Shown one piece after another: positions 19,452-27,662 of a stretch of 64,000 bases of DNA. The stretch is from Salipiger sp. CCB-MM3. Lineage in GTDB: Bacteria; Pseudomonadota; Alphaproteobacteria; Rhodobacterales; Rhodobacteraceae. The position numbers and the translations under genes are program-made. The stretch spans positions 2,679,001 to 2,743,000 of the forward strand of contig NZ_CP014595.1 of assembly GCF_001687105.1 (NCBI RefSeq). Reading direction: 5' to 3'. The notes under the pieces were generated by a model. The model did no database searches and was not told where the DNA came from. It worked only from the letters and a program-made list of their open reading frames with translations. How positions within the stretch are numbered: the first letter of the stretch is position 1; the number at the start of each line of letters is the position of its first letter.

Positions 19452-20412
19452 TCTGACCGAGCCTTTGCCGCTGCCGCGGCCCAAAACCGCCGAAGGCAAA
19501 CCGCGCCGCATCGGCGTCGAGATCGAGTTCTCTGGCCTCACCGAGGCGCAGGTGGCGCGCATCCTCGTCAAACAATTGGGCGGCAGCGCCCGCGAGGAAA
19601 AGCGCGGCCATTGGGTGGTCGAAGGCGGCGGCATGGGGGATTTCGAGGTCTATCTCGACAGCCAGCCGCTGGAACGGCTCGACCATGACGGTGTCGGCGG
19701 GCAGATCCGCGATCTGGCGCGCGCAGTTGTGCCGGTCGAGATCGTCTCGGACCCGCTGGAAGTTCCGCAGATCGCCGAGTTCGACCGCGCCATTCAGGCG
19801 CTGCGCGAGGCCGGGGCCGAGGGCACTGGCACCGGCGTGCTGTCGGCCTTCGGGGTGCATTTCAACCCCGAGGTCGTGTCGACCGACTATGCCGACGTGA
19901 TGCCGGTGATCACCGCCCACGCGCTGCTCGAAGATTACATCAAGCGCGTCGCGGGCACCGATTTCTCGCGCCGCGTGATGACATGGGTCGCGCCCTATCC
20001 GCGCGCGCTCGTCGACCGTCTGGCCGCCGAAAAGCCGCCCGCGACGATGGACGCGCTTATCGACACCTACCTCGAGCTTGCGCCGTCGCGAAACCACTCG
20101 CTCGACATGCTGTGCCTCTTTGCCCATCTCGACGAGGAGAAAGTGGCCAAAGCGGTCGACATGGAACTGGTCTCGCCGCGCCCGACCTACCATTGGCGTC
20201 TGCCCGACTGCCGCATCGACGAGAAGGGCTGGACCCTCGCGACCGAATGGAACCGCTGGGTGCTGGTGGAAACCGTTGCGGGCGATGCCGATTTGCTGGA
20301 GCGGCTCTGCGCGGCATGGCGCGACCACCGCGACGCGCTGACCTCGATCCGCCTCGACTGGTCCTATCGGGTCGAGCGGATGCTGCAAGGGGCAGGGCTG
20401 TGCGACCTCTGA
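19435..20412 (+). CDS. Putative amidoligase (Amidoligase_2 family, glutamine-synthetase fold)
   Basis: A 325-residue cytosolic protein. It has the N-terminal strand RIGVEIEFSGL, the acidic metal-binding motif typical of COOH-NH2 ligases of the glutamine synthetase fold, then VVEGGGMGDFEVYLDSQPLE, VHFNPEVVS and RNHSLDMLCLFAHLD. Comparative work (Iyer, Aravind and colleagues) predicted that such amidoligases make gamma-glutamyl-like or peptide amide bonds and travel with a class-I glutamine amidotransferase. That partner is encoded next, overlapping by 13 bases. The start overlaps the stress kinase gene by 17 bases, so it is probably expressed with it. Substrate and product are unknown. Confidence 0.85.
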   Translation: MSRTTDLTEPLPLPRPKTAEGKPRRIGVEIEFSGLTEAQVARILVKQLGGSAREEKRGHWVVEGGGMGDFEVYLDSQPLERLDHDGVGGQIRDLARAVVPVEIVSDPLEVPQIAEFDRAIQALREAGAEGTGTGVLSAFGVHFNPEVVSTDYADVMPVITAHALLEDYIKRVAGTDFSRRVMTWVAPYPRALVDRLAAEKPPATMDALIDTYLELAPSRNHSLDMLCLFAHLDEEKVAKAVDMELVSPRPTYHWRLPDCRIDEKGWTLATEWNRWVLVETVAGDADLLERLCAAWRDHRDALTSIRLDWSYRVERMLQGAGLCDL

Positions 20413-21131
20413 TCGGGGTCACCGTCTCGCGCAGGTCGGGCTGGCGGGTCTTTCCCTTCATGGCCTTCGCCGTCTGGCTGGCGGGTGGCCGCGCGCTGCG
20501 CTGGCAGACCGGGCGGCGCGAGGTCGATCTCGACGGCGTGCATGGTGTGGTCATCGGCGGCGGCGACGACATCGAACCCACGCTTTATGGCGGCGAGCTG
20601 CAGCTTGACGTGCGGCTTGATCCGGAACGCGACGCGCTGGAACAGGGCGTCCTGCGCGGCGCGTTCGAGCGCAACATGCCGATCTTGGGAATTTGCCGCG
20701 GGGCGCAGATGCTCAACGTGGTGCTCGGCGGCACGCTGCACGCGGATGCCTATGCGGTGCACCCGTCGCGGCGCTATCGCACGGTGCTGCCGCGCAAGAA
20801 GGTGGATGTGCTTTCGGAAACGCTGCTGGCCCATACCGCGCGCACCGACTGTCTGCGGGTCAATGCGCTGCACTCGCAGGCGGTGGACCGGCTCGGCGAC
20901 GGGCTGCGCGTCGCGGGGCGCGACGATGGCGGCATGGTGCAGGCGGTCGAGCGGCTGAGCGATCCTTTTGCGCTGGGGGTGCAATGGCACCCTGAATACC
21001 TCGTCTACCGCCGCGCGCACCGGCGCCTTTTCCGCGCGCTGGTGGCCGCCGCCCGTGCCCGCCGCGACGCCCAATGCCAGTTGGACGCCGCCGAGGCCGA
21101 TGCGGCGCTGCCGCAGTTCTTCGACCGCTGA
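20400..21131 (+). CDS. Class I glutamine amidotransferase / gamma-glutamyl hydrolase-like (peptidase C26)
   Basis: A 243-residue protein of the PuuD/YcjL type. The catalytic Cys is in GICRGAQMLN near residue 99 and the His-Glu pair in QWHPEYL near residue 196. Upstream, VVIGGGDDIEPTLYGG is the family substrate-loop motif. It may hydrolyse gamma-glutamyl amides or feed ammonia to the amidoligase. The start is a GTG at 20400, 13 bases inside the amidoligase gene; no ATG lies near the conserved N-terminus RPLIGVTVS. It stops ten bases before the convergent PRC-barrel gene. The Cys-linked function is predicted, the substrate is not. Confidence 0.86.
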   Translation: MRPLIGVTVSRRSGWRVFPFMAFAVWLAGGRALRWQTGRREVDLDGVHGVVIGGGDDIEPTLYGGELQLDVRLDPERDALEQGVLRGAFERNMPILGICRGAQMLNVVLGGTLHADAYAVHPSRRYRTVLPRKKVDVLSETLLAHTARTDCLRVNALHSQAVDRLGDGLRVAGRDDGGMVQAVERLSDPFALGVQWHPEYLVYRRAHRRLFRALVAAARARRDAQCQLDAAEADAALPQFFDR

Positions 21132-21141
21132 AGCGCGGCGC

Positions 21142-21807
21142 TCAGCCGCTGATCATATCGGCCACCGGTGGCGCCGTCTCGATCTGCGCCAGCGGCAGGT
21201 CCAGCACGATATGGCCGCCGTGATCGGCATCCGCATGGGTGACCATTTCGAAGATCGGCACGACCCGGCGCTCGTGACCAAAGAATTTGCCGTTGTCCAC
21301 GACGATATGGCTAAGCCGCCCGGTCTGCGCCTCATACAGAAGGTCGCTGACGCTGCCCGCCTCGCCGTCGCGTCCGAACACCGGCTTGCCGATCCAATCC
21401 GCAAGGCTCTCATAGCGCTCCAGCGCCGCCTCCCAGCGCGGGTCGGTCTCAGCCTCGGGAAGGGCGCCGGCGGGCAGCGGCGCATGCGGCGAGCCGAAGG
21501 GCCCCACCACCAGCGGCGGCATGGTCGCCATCAGTGCCAGCATATCCTCGCGCCCGCCCGCCATGCGCGGCGCGCGCTGCAGCTCGCCATCGGTGACATG
21601 CAGTGGCAGGCTGCGGTCATGTGCCTCGGGCAGCCCCAGCGAAGACGCGGTCACCAGCAGCCGCTCGGCGGCACCGAAACCGGCGGGCGAGACGATGGCC
21701 CAGGCCAGCTTGCGCCCGTCGGGATCGAACAGCAGGTCCTGCAACACAAAATCGCGCTCGCCCCCCGTGAGGCGCCATGTGAGCAGGTCCGAGAGCGAGA
21801 TGAGCAT
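21142..21807 (-). CDS. PRC-barrel domain protein
   Basis: A 221-residue protein with two PRC-barrel-like parts, MLISLSDLLTWRLTGGERDF at the N-terminus and WIGKPVFGRDGEAGSVSDLL near residue 145. These small beta-barrels occur in stress and RNA-maturation proteins. No signal peptide is seen. I start at the ATG at 21807, preceded by AGGAAAGG. A divergent EcfG-type promoter pair lies just upstream, so it is probably part of the general stress regulon. Its exact role is unknown. Confidence 0.85.
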   Translation of the reverse strand: MLISLSDLLTWRLTGGERDFVLQDLLFDPDGRKLAWAIVSPAGFGAAERLLVTASSLGLPEAHDRSLPLHVTDGELQRAPRMAGGREDMLALMATMPPLVVGPFGSPHAPLPAGALPEAETDPRWEAALERYESLADWIGKPVFGRDGEAGSVSDLLYEAQTGRLSHIVVDNGKFFGHERRVVPIFEMVTHADADHGGHIVLDLPLAQIETAPPVADMISG

Positions 21808-21838
21808 GTTTTCGCCTTTCCTTGGGTTCCGAAATCTT

Positions 21839-21864
21839 AACACGGATATGCGACATTCTGTTCC
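21839..21864 (-). promoter_or_regulatory. Candidate EcfG promoter for the PRC-barrel gene (GGAAC-N17-TGTT)
   Basis: On the minus strand GGAAC at 21864-21860 is followed after 17 bases by TGTT at 21842-21839, one mismatch from the consensus. It abuts the plus-strand GGAAC of the opposite promoter; together they make the palindrome GTTCCGGAAC. Confidence 0.5.
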
Positions 21865-21889
21865 GGAACCGGCGCTGCGCTGCCGCGTT
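21865..21889 (+). promoter_or_regulatory. EcfG promoter of the 36-residue membrane peptide gene (GGAAC-N16-CGTT)
   Basis: GGAAC at 21865-21869, 16 bases, then CGTT at 21886-21889: a perfect match. The predicted start is about 22 bases before the ATG at 21918. Confidence 0.85.
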
Positions 21890-21917
21890 CTCATGACAAG
21901 CGCAAAAGGAGACAGCC

Positions 21918-22028
21918 ATGACCATCGATATCTTTATCGTCGGGTTGGCCGCTCTTATCATAATCGCGGTCCTGATCTTTGCCCTGACGAGTGAAAGCGA
22001 ACAGGAGCATGACAGGAAGTCGCGCTAG
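21918..22028 (+). CDS. 36-residue single-pass membrane peptide, probable EcfG target
   Basis: A short open frame beginning MTIDIFIVGLAALIIIAVLI, one membrane helix, followed by a polar tail rich in Ser, Glu, Asp and Lys. AAGGAG lies seven bases before the ATG and a perfect EcfG promoter is placed correctly upstream, which is the main reason to believe it. No family is recognised. It is divergent from the PRC-barrel stress gene. Small stress-induced membrane peptides are common and usually overlooked. Confidence 0.7.
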   Translation: MTIDIFIVGLAALIIIAVLIFALTSESEQEHDRKSR

Positions 22029-22287
22029 ACCCGAGCGACCCGATCCGGCCACGGGCCCGGAAGGACGCAAGACTTCCGTGCGCAGAAGAAGCACGACGAG
22101 GAGGGCGGTTCCCGCAAAGGGGGCCGCCTTCCTGCGTCTGCGGCCCTTTGCGAAGCATAGTCAGGTCCCTTAGTCGCGGCCTGCACAGCGCCCGCGCACC
22201 CGACGTCAGCCCGCTGCCCCCACGGGCGAACAGCTTCCGCAGAGGCCGATTGCGGGTTGCCGCGCTTGACGTCCCTCCGTCCGATGC

Positions 22288-22297
22288 TGGTATACCA
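22288..22297. promoter_or_regulatory. TGGTATACCA palindrome upstream of the semialdehyde dehydrogenase gene
   Basis: A perfect 10-base palindrome 55 bases before the start codon at 22353, identical to the core of the 14-base palindrome before the TRAP operon. This placement is right for an operator of a GntR-type repressor. Confidence 0.5.
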
Positions 22298-22352
22298 TTT
22301 CCGAATCCAAGCGCGGCCCGGGAGGGGCTGCGCAAACACAGAGGATATTTCG

Positions 22353-23879
22353 ATGCTCGACAAATCCGTGTTCACCCCCCATGGCAAACACCTGATCGCC
22401 GGCGCGTGGGTGGCAGGCGAGACCACCTTCGCCTCCGAACCCGCGCATGGCCCCAGCCATGAGTATTCGGTCGGCACGCCCGAGCTGGTCGATCAGGCCT
22501 GCAAGGCGGCCGAGGAAGCCTTCTGGACCTATGGCTACACCACCCGCGCGGCCCGCGCCGAGTTTCTGAACGCCATCGCCGATGAGATCGAAGCGCGCGG
22601 TGATGCGATCACCGAGATCGGCACGCAGGAAACCGGCCTGCCCGAAGGCCGCCTGCAGGGCGAGCGCGGTCGCACCACCGGCCAGCTGCGCCTGTTCGCA
22701 GAGCACATCCTGAAGGGCGATTATCTCGACATCCGCCACGACGAGGCTCTGCCCGATCGCCAGCCGCTGCCGCGCCCCGACATCAAACTGGTGCAGCGCC
22801 CGATCGGCCCGGTTGCCGTCTTTGGTGCCTCGAACTTCCCGCTGGCGTTCTCCACCGCGGGCGGTGACACCGCGGCTGCGCTGGCCGCGGGCTGCCCGGT
22901 GGTCGTCAAAGGCCACGGCGCGCACCCCGGCACCGGCGAGATCGTCGCCGAGGCGATCCTCGCCGCGATCGAAAAGACCGGCATGCCCAAGGGCGTCTTC
23001 TCGCTGGTGCAGGGTGGTAAGCGCGACGTCGGTCAGGCGCTGGTGCAGCACCCGCTGATCAACGCCGTGGGCTTCACCGGCTCGCTTGGCGGCGGCCGCG
23101 CGCTGTTTGATCTCTGCGCGCAGCGCGATGTGCCGATCCCCTTCTTCGGCGAGCTGGGCTCGGTGAACCCGATGTTCCTGCTGCCCGAGGCGATGAAAGC
23201 GCGCGGCGCTGACATCGGCACCGGCTGGGCGGGCTCGCTCACCATGGGCGCCGGCCAGTTCTGCACCAACCCCGGCATCGCGGTGGTCGAGACCGGCCCC
23301 GAGGGCGACGCTTTCGTGGCCGCGGCTGCCGAGGCGCTGAAGGGCGTGACCACCCAGTGCATGCTCACCGATGGCATCGCGCAGGCCTATAAGGACGGCA
23401 AGTCGCGCTTCGATGGCCGCAACGCCGTGAAGCCGGTGCTGGTCACCGACAGCGAAGGCCGCAACGCGCTGCCCAACCTCTTCGAGACCGACGCCGCCAA
23501 CTACCTGCAGGACCACGCGCTTGGCGAAGAGGTCTTCGGCCCGCTCGGCCTGGTGGTGCGTGTTTCGGGTCCGGACGAAATGGACGAACTGGCGCGCGGC
23601 TTCGAAGGCCAACTCACCGCGACGCTCCATATGGACGAGGGGGACACCGCGCTGGCGCAGCGGCTGATGCCGGTGCTCGAGCGCAAGGCGGGCCGGGTGC
23701 TGGTCAACGGCTTCCCGACCGGCGTCGAGGTCTGCGATGCGATGGTCCACGGCGGGCCTTACCCGGCCTCGACCAACTTCGGCGCGACCTCGGTGGGCAC
23801 CATGTCGATCCGCCGCTTCCTGCGCCCGGTCAGCTATCAAAACCTGCCCGATGCGCTGCTGCCGGTCGATCTGACGTAA
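22353..23879 (+). CDS. 2-oxoglutarate semialdehyde (2,5-dioxopentanoate) dehydrogenase
   Basis: A 508-residue aldehyde dehydrogenase family enzyme. The catalytic Cys is in MGAGQFCTNPG and the general-base Glu in FFGELGSVNP; VFGASNFPLAFSTAGGDT is the family Rossmann region. These fit the branch that oxidises 2-oxoglutarate semialdehyde to 2-oxoglutarate, the last step of oxidative pentose, hexuronate, aldarate and hydroxyproline breakdown. I start at the ATG at 22353, since upstream in-frame codons run through the palindromic operator. No other pathway gene is adjacent, so which substrate it serves is unknown; the shared palindrome suggests co-regulation with the TRAP transporter. Confidence 0.88.
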   Translation: MLDKSVFTPHGKHLIAGAWVAGETTFASEPAHGPSHEYSVGTPELVDQACKAAEEAFWTYGYTTRAARAEFLNAIADEIEARGDAITEIGTQETGLPEGRLQGERGRTTGQLRLFAEHILKGDYLDIRHDEALPDRQPLPRPDIKLVQRPIGPVAVFGASNFPLAFSTAGGDTAAALAAGCPVVVKGHGAHPGTGEIVAEAILAAIEKTGMPKGVFSLVQGGKRDVGQALVQHPLINAVGFTGSLGGGRALFDLCAQRDVPIPFFGELGSVNPMFLLPEAMKARGADIGTGWAGSLTMGAGQFCTNPGIAVVETGPEGDAFVAAAAEALKGVTTQCMLTDGIAQAYKDGKSRFDGRNAVKPVLVTDSEGRNALPNLFETDAANYLQDHALGEEVFGPLGLVVRVSGPDEMDELARGFEGQLTATLHMDEGDTALAQRLMPVLERKAGRVLVNGFPTGVEVCDAMVHGGPYPASTNFGATSVGTMSIRRFLRPVSYQNLPDALLPVDLT

Positions 23880-24139
23880 TCCCCGCGCTCATGCGGCCCG
23901 CGCCCGCGCTGCCCCCGATGGGTGGCGCGGGCGTCTGCTTTTGGGATTTGCGTATTTTTAAAGAGAAGAAGCAGGGGGGGGGCGCTCCTTCGTCTTCCTC
24001 TTGGCAGAAATATCCCGGGGGAGGCCGCGCAGCGGCCGGGGGCAGAGCCCCCCAACTACGGCGGCCGCGTTCGAGATCCCTTTCTCCCGCCCGCGCTTTG
24101 CGCTAAAGGCGGGGTTTGAATCCGCAAGAGGTGCGTGCC

Positions 24140-25618
24140 ATGACATTCTCCCTCGCCATCGTCGGCCGCCCCAACGTTGGCAAATCCACCCTGTTCAACC
24201 GGCTTGTCGGCAAGCGGCTGGCGCTGGTCGACGACCAGCCCGGTGTCACCCGCGACCTGCGTGAGGGCGAGGGCAAGCTGGGCGATCTGCGCTTTACCGT
24301 GATCGACACCGCCGGTCTGGAAGAAGCCACCGACGAGAGCCTTCAGGGCCGCATGCGCCGCCTGACCGAGCGCGCCGTGGACATGGCCGATGTGTGCCTG
24401 TTCATGATCGACGCCCGCGTCGGCGTGACGCCCACCGATGAGGTGTTCGCCGAGATCCTGCGCAAGCGTTCGGCGCATGTGATCCTTGCCGCCAACAAGG
24501 GCGAGGGCTCTGCCGCCGATGCCGGTGTGCTCGAGGCCTATAGCCTCGGCCTTGGCGAGCCGATCCGGCTTTCCGCCGAGCACGGCGAGGGCCTGCCCGA
24601 TCTCTACAGCGCGCTGCAGCCGCTCGCCGACGGCTTCGCCGAGCGCGCCGCCGAGGAGGCGCCGGAGGTCGAGCTTGATGTCGAGGATGACGAAATCGAC
24701 GAGGAGACCGGCGAGGCCACGCTGCCGATGCCGAACGCGACCAAGCCGCTGCAGATCGCGGTGGTGGGCCGCCCCAACGCGGGCAAGTCGACGCTGATCA
24801 ACAAGATCCTCGGCGAGGACCGGCTGCTCACCGGCCCCGAGGCCGGGATCACCCGCGACGCCATCTCGGTCCGCATGGACTGGGAAGGCGTGCCCATGCG
24901 CATCTTTGACACCGCCGGCATGCGCAAGCGCGCAAAGGTGCAGGAAAAGCTCGAGAAACTCTCGGTCTCCGACGGTCTGCGCGCGGTCAAATTCGCCGAG
25001 GTGGTGGTGGTTCTGCTCGATGCGGCCATCCCCTTCGAGCAGCAGGATCTGCGCATCGCCGATCTTGCCGAGCGCGAGGGCCGCGCCGTGGTCATCGCGG
25101 TCAACAAATGGGACGTCGAGGAGCACAAGCAGGAGAAGCTGCGCGACCTCAAGGAAGCCTTCAACCGGCTGCTGCCGCAGCTGCGCGGCGCGCCGCTGGT
25201 CACCGTTTCGGCCAAGACCGGGCGCGGCCTCGATCGTCTGAACGCGGCGATCATGAAGGCCTGGACCACCTGGAACCGCCGCGTCTCGACCGGCCAGCTC
25301 AACCGCTGGCTCGAAGGCATGGTCTCCAGCCACCCGCCGCCCGCGCCGCAGGGCCGCCGCATCAAGCTGCGCTATATGACGCAGGCCAAGACCCGCCCGC
25401 CGGGGTTCGTGGTGATGTGCTCGCGTCCGCAGGATATGCCCGACAGCTACACCCGCTATCTGGTGAACGGGCTGCGCGAGGCCTTTGACATGCCCGGCAC
25501 GCCGATCCGCCTGACGCTGCGCGGGCAGGGCGACAAAAACCCCTGGAAGGGCAAGCGCGAAAAGAACGCCGGTGCGCTGAAAAAGCACCTCGGCAAGCTG
25601 CCCAAAAAGAAGGGCTAA
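24140..25618 (+). CDS. der: Ribosome-assembly GTPase Der (EngA)
   Basis: A 492-residue protein with two GTPase domains in tandem, needed for 50S subunit assembly. Domain 1 has GRPNVGKST and DTAGLE, domain 2 has [17 protein letters not shown] and NKWDVEE. A KH-like C-terminal domain follows ([20 protein letters not shown]). An acidic linker of about 25 residues separates the two GTPases, longer than usual. The start at [12 protein letters not shown] follows AGAGGTG. A strong bidirectional terminator separates it from the convergent DoxX gene. Confidence 0.97.
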   Translation: MTFSLAIVGRPNVGKSTLFNRLVGKRLALVDDQPGVTRDLREGEGKLGDLRFTVIDTAGLEEATDESLQGRMRRLTERAVDMADVCLFMIDARVGVTPTDEVFAEILRKRSAHVILAANKGEGSAADAGVLEAYSLGLGEPIRLSAEHGEGLPDLYSALQPLADGFAERAAEEAPEVELDVEDDEIDEETGEATLPMPNATKPLQIAVVGRPNAGKSTLINKILGEDRLLTGPEAGITRDAISVRMDWEGVPMRIFDTAGMRKRAKVQEKLEKLSVSDGLRAVKFAEVVVVLLDAAIPFEQQDLRIADLAEREGRAVVIAVNKWDVEEHKQEKLRDLKEAFNRLLPQLRGAPLVTVSAKTGRGLDRLNAAIMKAWTTWNRRVSTGQLNRWLEGMVSSHPPPAPQGRRIKLRYMTQAKTRPPGFVVMCSRPQDMPDSYTRYLVNGLREAFDMPGTPIRLTLRGQGDKNPWKGKREKNAGALKKHLGKLPKKKG

Positions 25619-25640
25619 GGGCCGCGCCCTTGGGACATGG

Positions 25641-25675
25641 AAAAGCGCCGGAGCGGAGGCTCCGGCGCTTTTTGT
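25641..25675. terminator. Bidirectional intrinsic terminator between der and the DoxX gene
   Basis: A perfect 14-base stem (25641-25654 with 25659-25672, four-base loop) starts with AAAA and ends with TTTTT, so it works on both strands of this convergent gene pair. Confidence 0.92.
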
Positions 25676-25706
25676 TTCGCGTTTTTGTTTTGCGGTGGCG
25701 AAGGGG

Positions 25707-26129
25707 TCAGCCCTTGGTGATGGCCAGCAGGCCGCCGCCGAGCAGCGATTGCACCAGCAGGGCCAGCGCCCAGAACGCCGGATATTCCCAGCCGCCGCCT
25801 TCATTGGTGAACCAAAAGCCGTTCGGACCGTGGGCGAGGATGGCGGCGCCAAGCAGTACCGGGATCAGCAGCAGCGCCACGAGGCTGGTCTGGAACCCGA
25901 CAATGAGCGCAAAACCGCCCAAGACCTCGGCGGCGATCGTGACATAGGCCATGACGCCGGGCACGCCGAGCGAGGCGAAGTATTGTGCCGCGCCGGTGGG
26001 GGTGAAGACGAAGACCTTCAGCCAAGCGTGGGCGAGGAAGAGCGCGCCAAGCGCGACGCGCAGCAGCAGGGCGGCGGTGAGGATCGAGTTGGTGGAACCG
26101 AAACCAAGCGATTGCAGGATGTTAGTCAT
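25707..26129 (-). CDS. DoxX family membrane protein
   Basis: A 140-residue protein with four membrane segments. It shows DoxX features LLLRVALGALFLAHAWLKVF and FASLGVPGVMAYVTIAAEVLGGFALIVG (core only) plus a GPNGFWFTNEGGGWEYP loop before the last helix. DoxX proteins are linked to redox or sulfur-stress functions but the biochemical role is unclear. The start at 26129 follows GGAGAG; the longer frame adds an Arg-rich segment unlike the family. Confidence 0.85.
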   Translation of the reverse strand: MTNILQSLGFGSTNSILTAALLLRVALGALFLAHAWLKVFVFTPTGAAQYFASLGVPGVMAYVTIAAEVLGGFALIVGFQTSLVALLLIPVLLGAAILAHGPNGFWFTNEGGGWEYPAFWALALLVQSLLGGGLLAITKG

Positions 26130-26512
26130 TGTATCTCTCCAAGATCGGGGCCGCGTTTGGCGGCGCATCATTTGATGAGGCAGAGATAGCGGCGCGCGAC
26201 TGCCGCGATAATGTGGTAAGTTGTTGGAATATTATCCCCGTTTCATTCTCAATATAAGGCGATTTCTGGGGGTTTTATGCATGCCAGACCTTGATGCCGG
26301 GCGGGATCCGCCGCGCAGTCGCGGCCTGCGTGCGACAACCCATCCGGGCTTTGAACGTGTCGGAAAGGCCCTTTAGCGTGTGCAGTTAGGCGGTTTTGAG
26401 CGTCTTCGCACTCGCAGCATAGGTGTGCGCTTGGCGCCCTTACGCAACAGAAGGTTGCAAGATTAAAGGGCTCTGGTTAACCTTCGAGTCACATTGATCT
26501 GGAGTATTTGGA
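26130..26512. other. AT-richer intergenic stretch without a recognisable gene
   Basis: About 380 bases between divergent genes. I see a short hairpin GCATCATTTGATG at 26163-26176 and a GGAGTATTTGGAATG stretch that carries the ribosome binding site of the next gene, but no supported coding region or RNA. Confidence 0.5.
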
Positions 26513-26797
26513 ATGAAATTGACTCATCTTTCCGCAATCGCGGCTGTTCTTGTGATGGCGTCTGGCGCAGCCATGGCAAATACCAAGCAGGTGAAATGTG
26601 ACGGTTTCGTCATCGCTATCGCTGATGAAATCGCTATGGCAGCAGAAGAAAACGCAGGGTCCATGACCGAGGCAGAAGCCAAGATCTGCGAAGCTGCCAC
26701 CCAGATCTCGGTCTCGGGTGACGACCCGGAAGTGCATGAAATCGTAATCCTGCCTTACGAGATCAGAACCACCGTCGTCATTATCCCGGTCGACTGA
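26513..26797 (+). CDS. Small secreted protein of unknown function
   Basis: A 94-residue protein with a clear Sec signal peptide (MKLTHLSAIAAVLVMASGAA, cleavage after AMA near residue 22). The mature part of about 72 residues is acidic and has two cysteines (KCDGFV and KICEAA) that could pair. I recognise no family. The coding sequence and its upstream region are visibly less GC-rich than the neighbours, which may indicate recent gain. TCTGGAG precedes the ATG by a usual distance. Confidence 0.65.
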   Translation: MKLTHLSAIAAVLVMASGAAMANTKQVKCDGFVIAIADEIAMAAEENAGSMTEAEAKICEAATQISVSGDDPEVHEIVILPYEIRTTVVIIPVD

Positions 26798-26894
26798 CAG
26801 GCCCAAAGTCGGCTCGAATGAGCCGAGCGCGGGCAAGGGAGGGGGCTATTCGGCGGGTCCGCCAGAGCGCAGGACACCCCGACAGCATCCAGAT

Positions 26895-26928
26895 AAAAAA
26901 CACCCTCACGGGATATCCTGTGAGGGTG
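26895..26928 (-). terminator. Intrinsic terminator after the TspO-like gene
   Basis: Nine-base arms 26901-26909 and 26920-26928 pair perfectly, with further inner pairing. On the minus strand the stem is followed by six U residues (26900-26895). It can also fold for transcripts of the small secreted protein gene arriving from the other side. Confidence 0.85.
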
Positions 26929-26959
26929 ATTTCATGTCGGCGAAGGGCAGGCGGCCGGC

Positions 26960-27661
26960 TTATTCGGTGTCGGTTCCGCGCAGCGCGAGGATGGCCACGA
27001 TGCCTGCGGCGGCCAGTCCGGCAACGGCGATGTTGAACGGGCTGGTATTGGCGACGATCACCGCCACCAGCGCCCAGATCACCGTGATGCCGTAGAGCGG
27101 CGCGCGGTGCAGCCGGTATTGGATGGTCACCGAGAGCGCCAGCGCCAGTGCCAGTGCCAGCAGCGCCGCCGGGGTCTGCGGCAGCAGCCCGTAACCCGAC
27201 AGCAGCAGCCCGACCGAGACACAGGAGGCCGCAGAGAGCCAGCCTGCATAGATCGCGATGGGCGCGATTTGCCACCAGCGATCCATGTCACCGGCGCGGA
27301 ACAGGGCCAGCAACGCGGTGACCAGCATCACCCAGATCATCGCGGTGGCGGCGATCGGCGAGACCTGCGCCACCGGCAGCCAGAAGATGCCCACCGCGAG
27401 GCTGACCAGCAGCGGATCGCGGTGATCCATCCAGTCGAAATCATCCGAGCGGCGGAAGAGGCCAAAGCCGGTGCCCGCGATCAGCCACAGATAGATCAGC
27501 CCCCAGATCGCGAAGGCATAGCCCGCCGGTTGCACCGGCGGGTCGATCTGCGGCACGGGAAAGGCGTCCGGCGCGAACCCGTTGAACCCGGGAAACACCA
27601 GCGGCGAGGCCGCGAAGGCGACCGCCGCGAGGAACAGCAGAAGCGGCCGGACCCAGATCAT
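26960..27661 (-). CDS. TspO/MBR-like polytopic membrane protein
   Basis: A 233-residue protein with about seven hydrophobic segments. The motif PAGYAFAIWGLIYLWLIAGT near residues 46-65 and conserved Trp residues resemble tryptophan-rich TspO-related proteins found in Rhodobacterales. It is longer than classical TspO (about 160 residues, five helices). Its start lies one base past the serS stop, so it is probably read from the serS transcript. Ligand and role are unknown. Confidence 0.6.
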   Translation of the reverse strand: MIWVRPLLLFLAAVAFAASPLVFPGFNGFAPDAFPVPQIDPPVQPAGYAFAIWGLIYLWLIAGTGFGLFRRSDDFDWMDHRDPLLVSLAVGIFWLPVAQVSPIAATAMIWVMLVTALLALFRAGDMDRWWQIAPIAIYAGWLSAASCVSVGLLLSGYGLLPQTPAALLALALALALSVTIQYRLHRAPLYGITVIWALVAVIVANTSPFNIAVAGLAAAGIVAILALRGTDTE

Positions 27662-27662
27662 C

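Noticed and set aside
18198..19634. A 478-codon minus-strand frame opposite the histidine kinase
   Set aside because: Antisense of a kinase with complete H- and N-boxes; no domain in the reverse frame.
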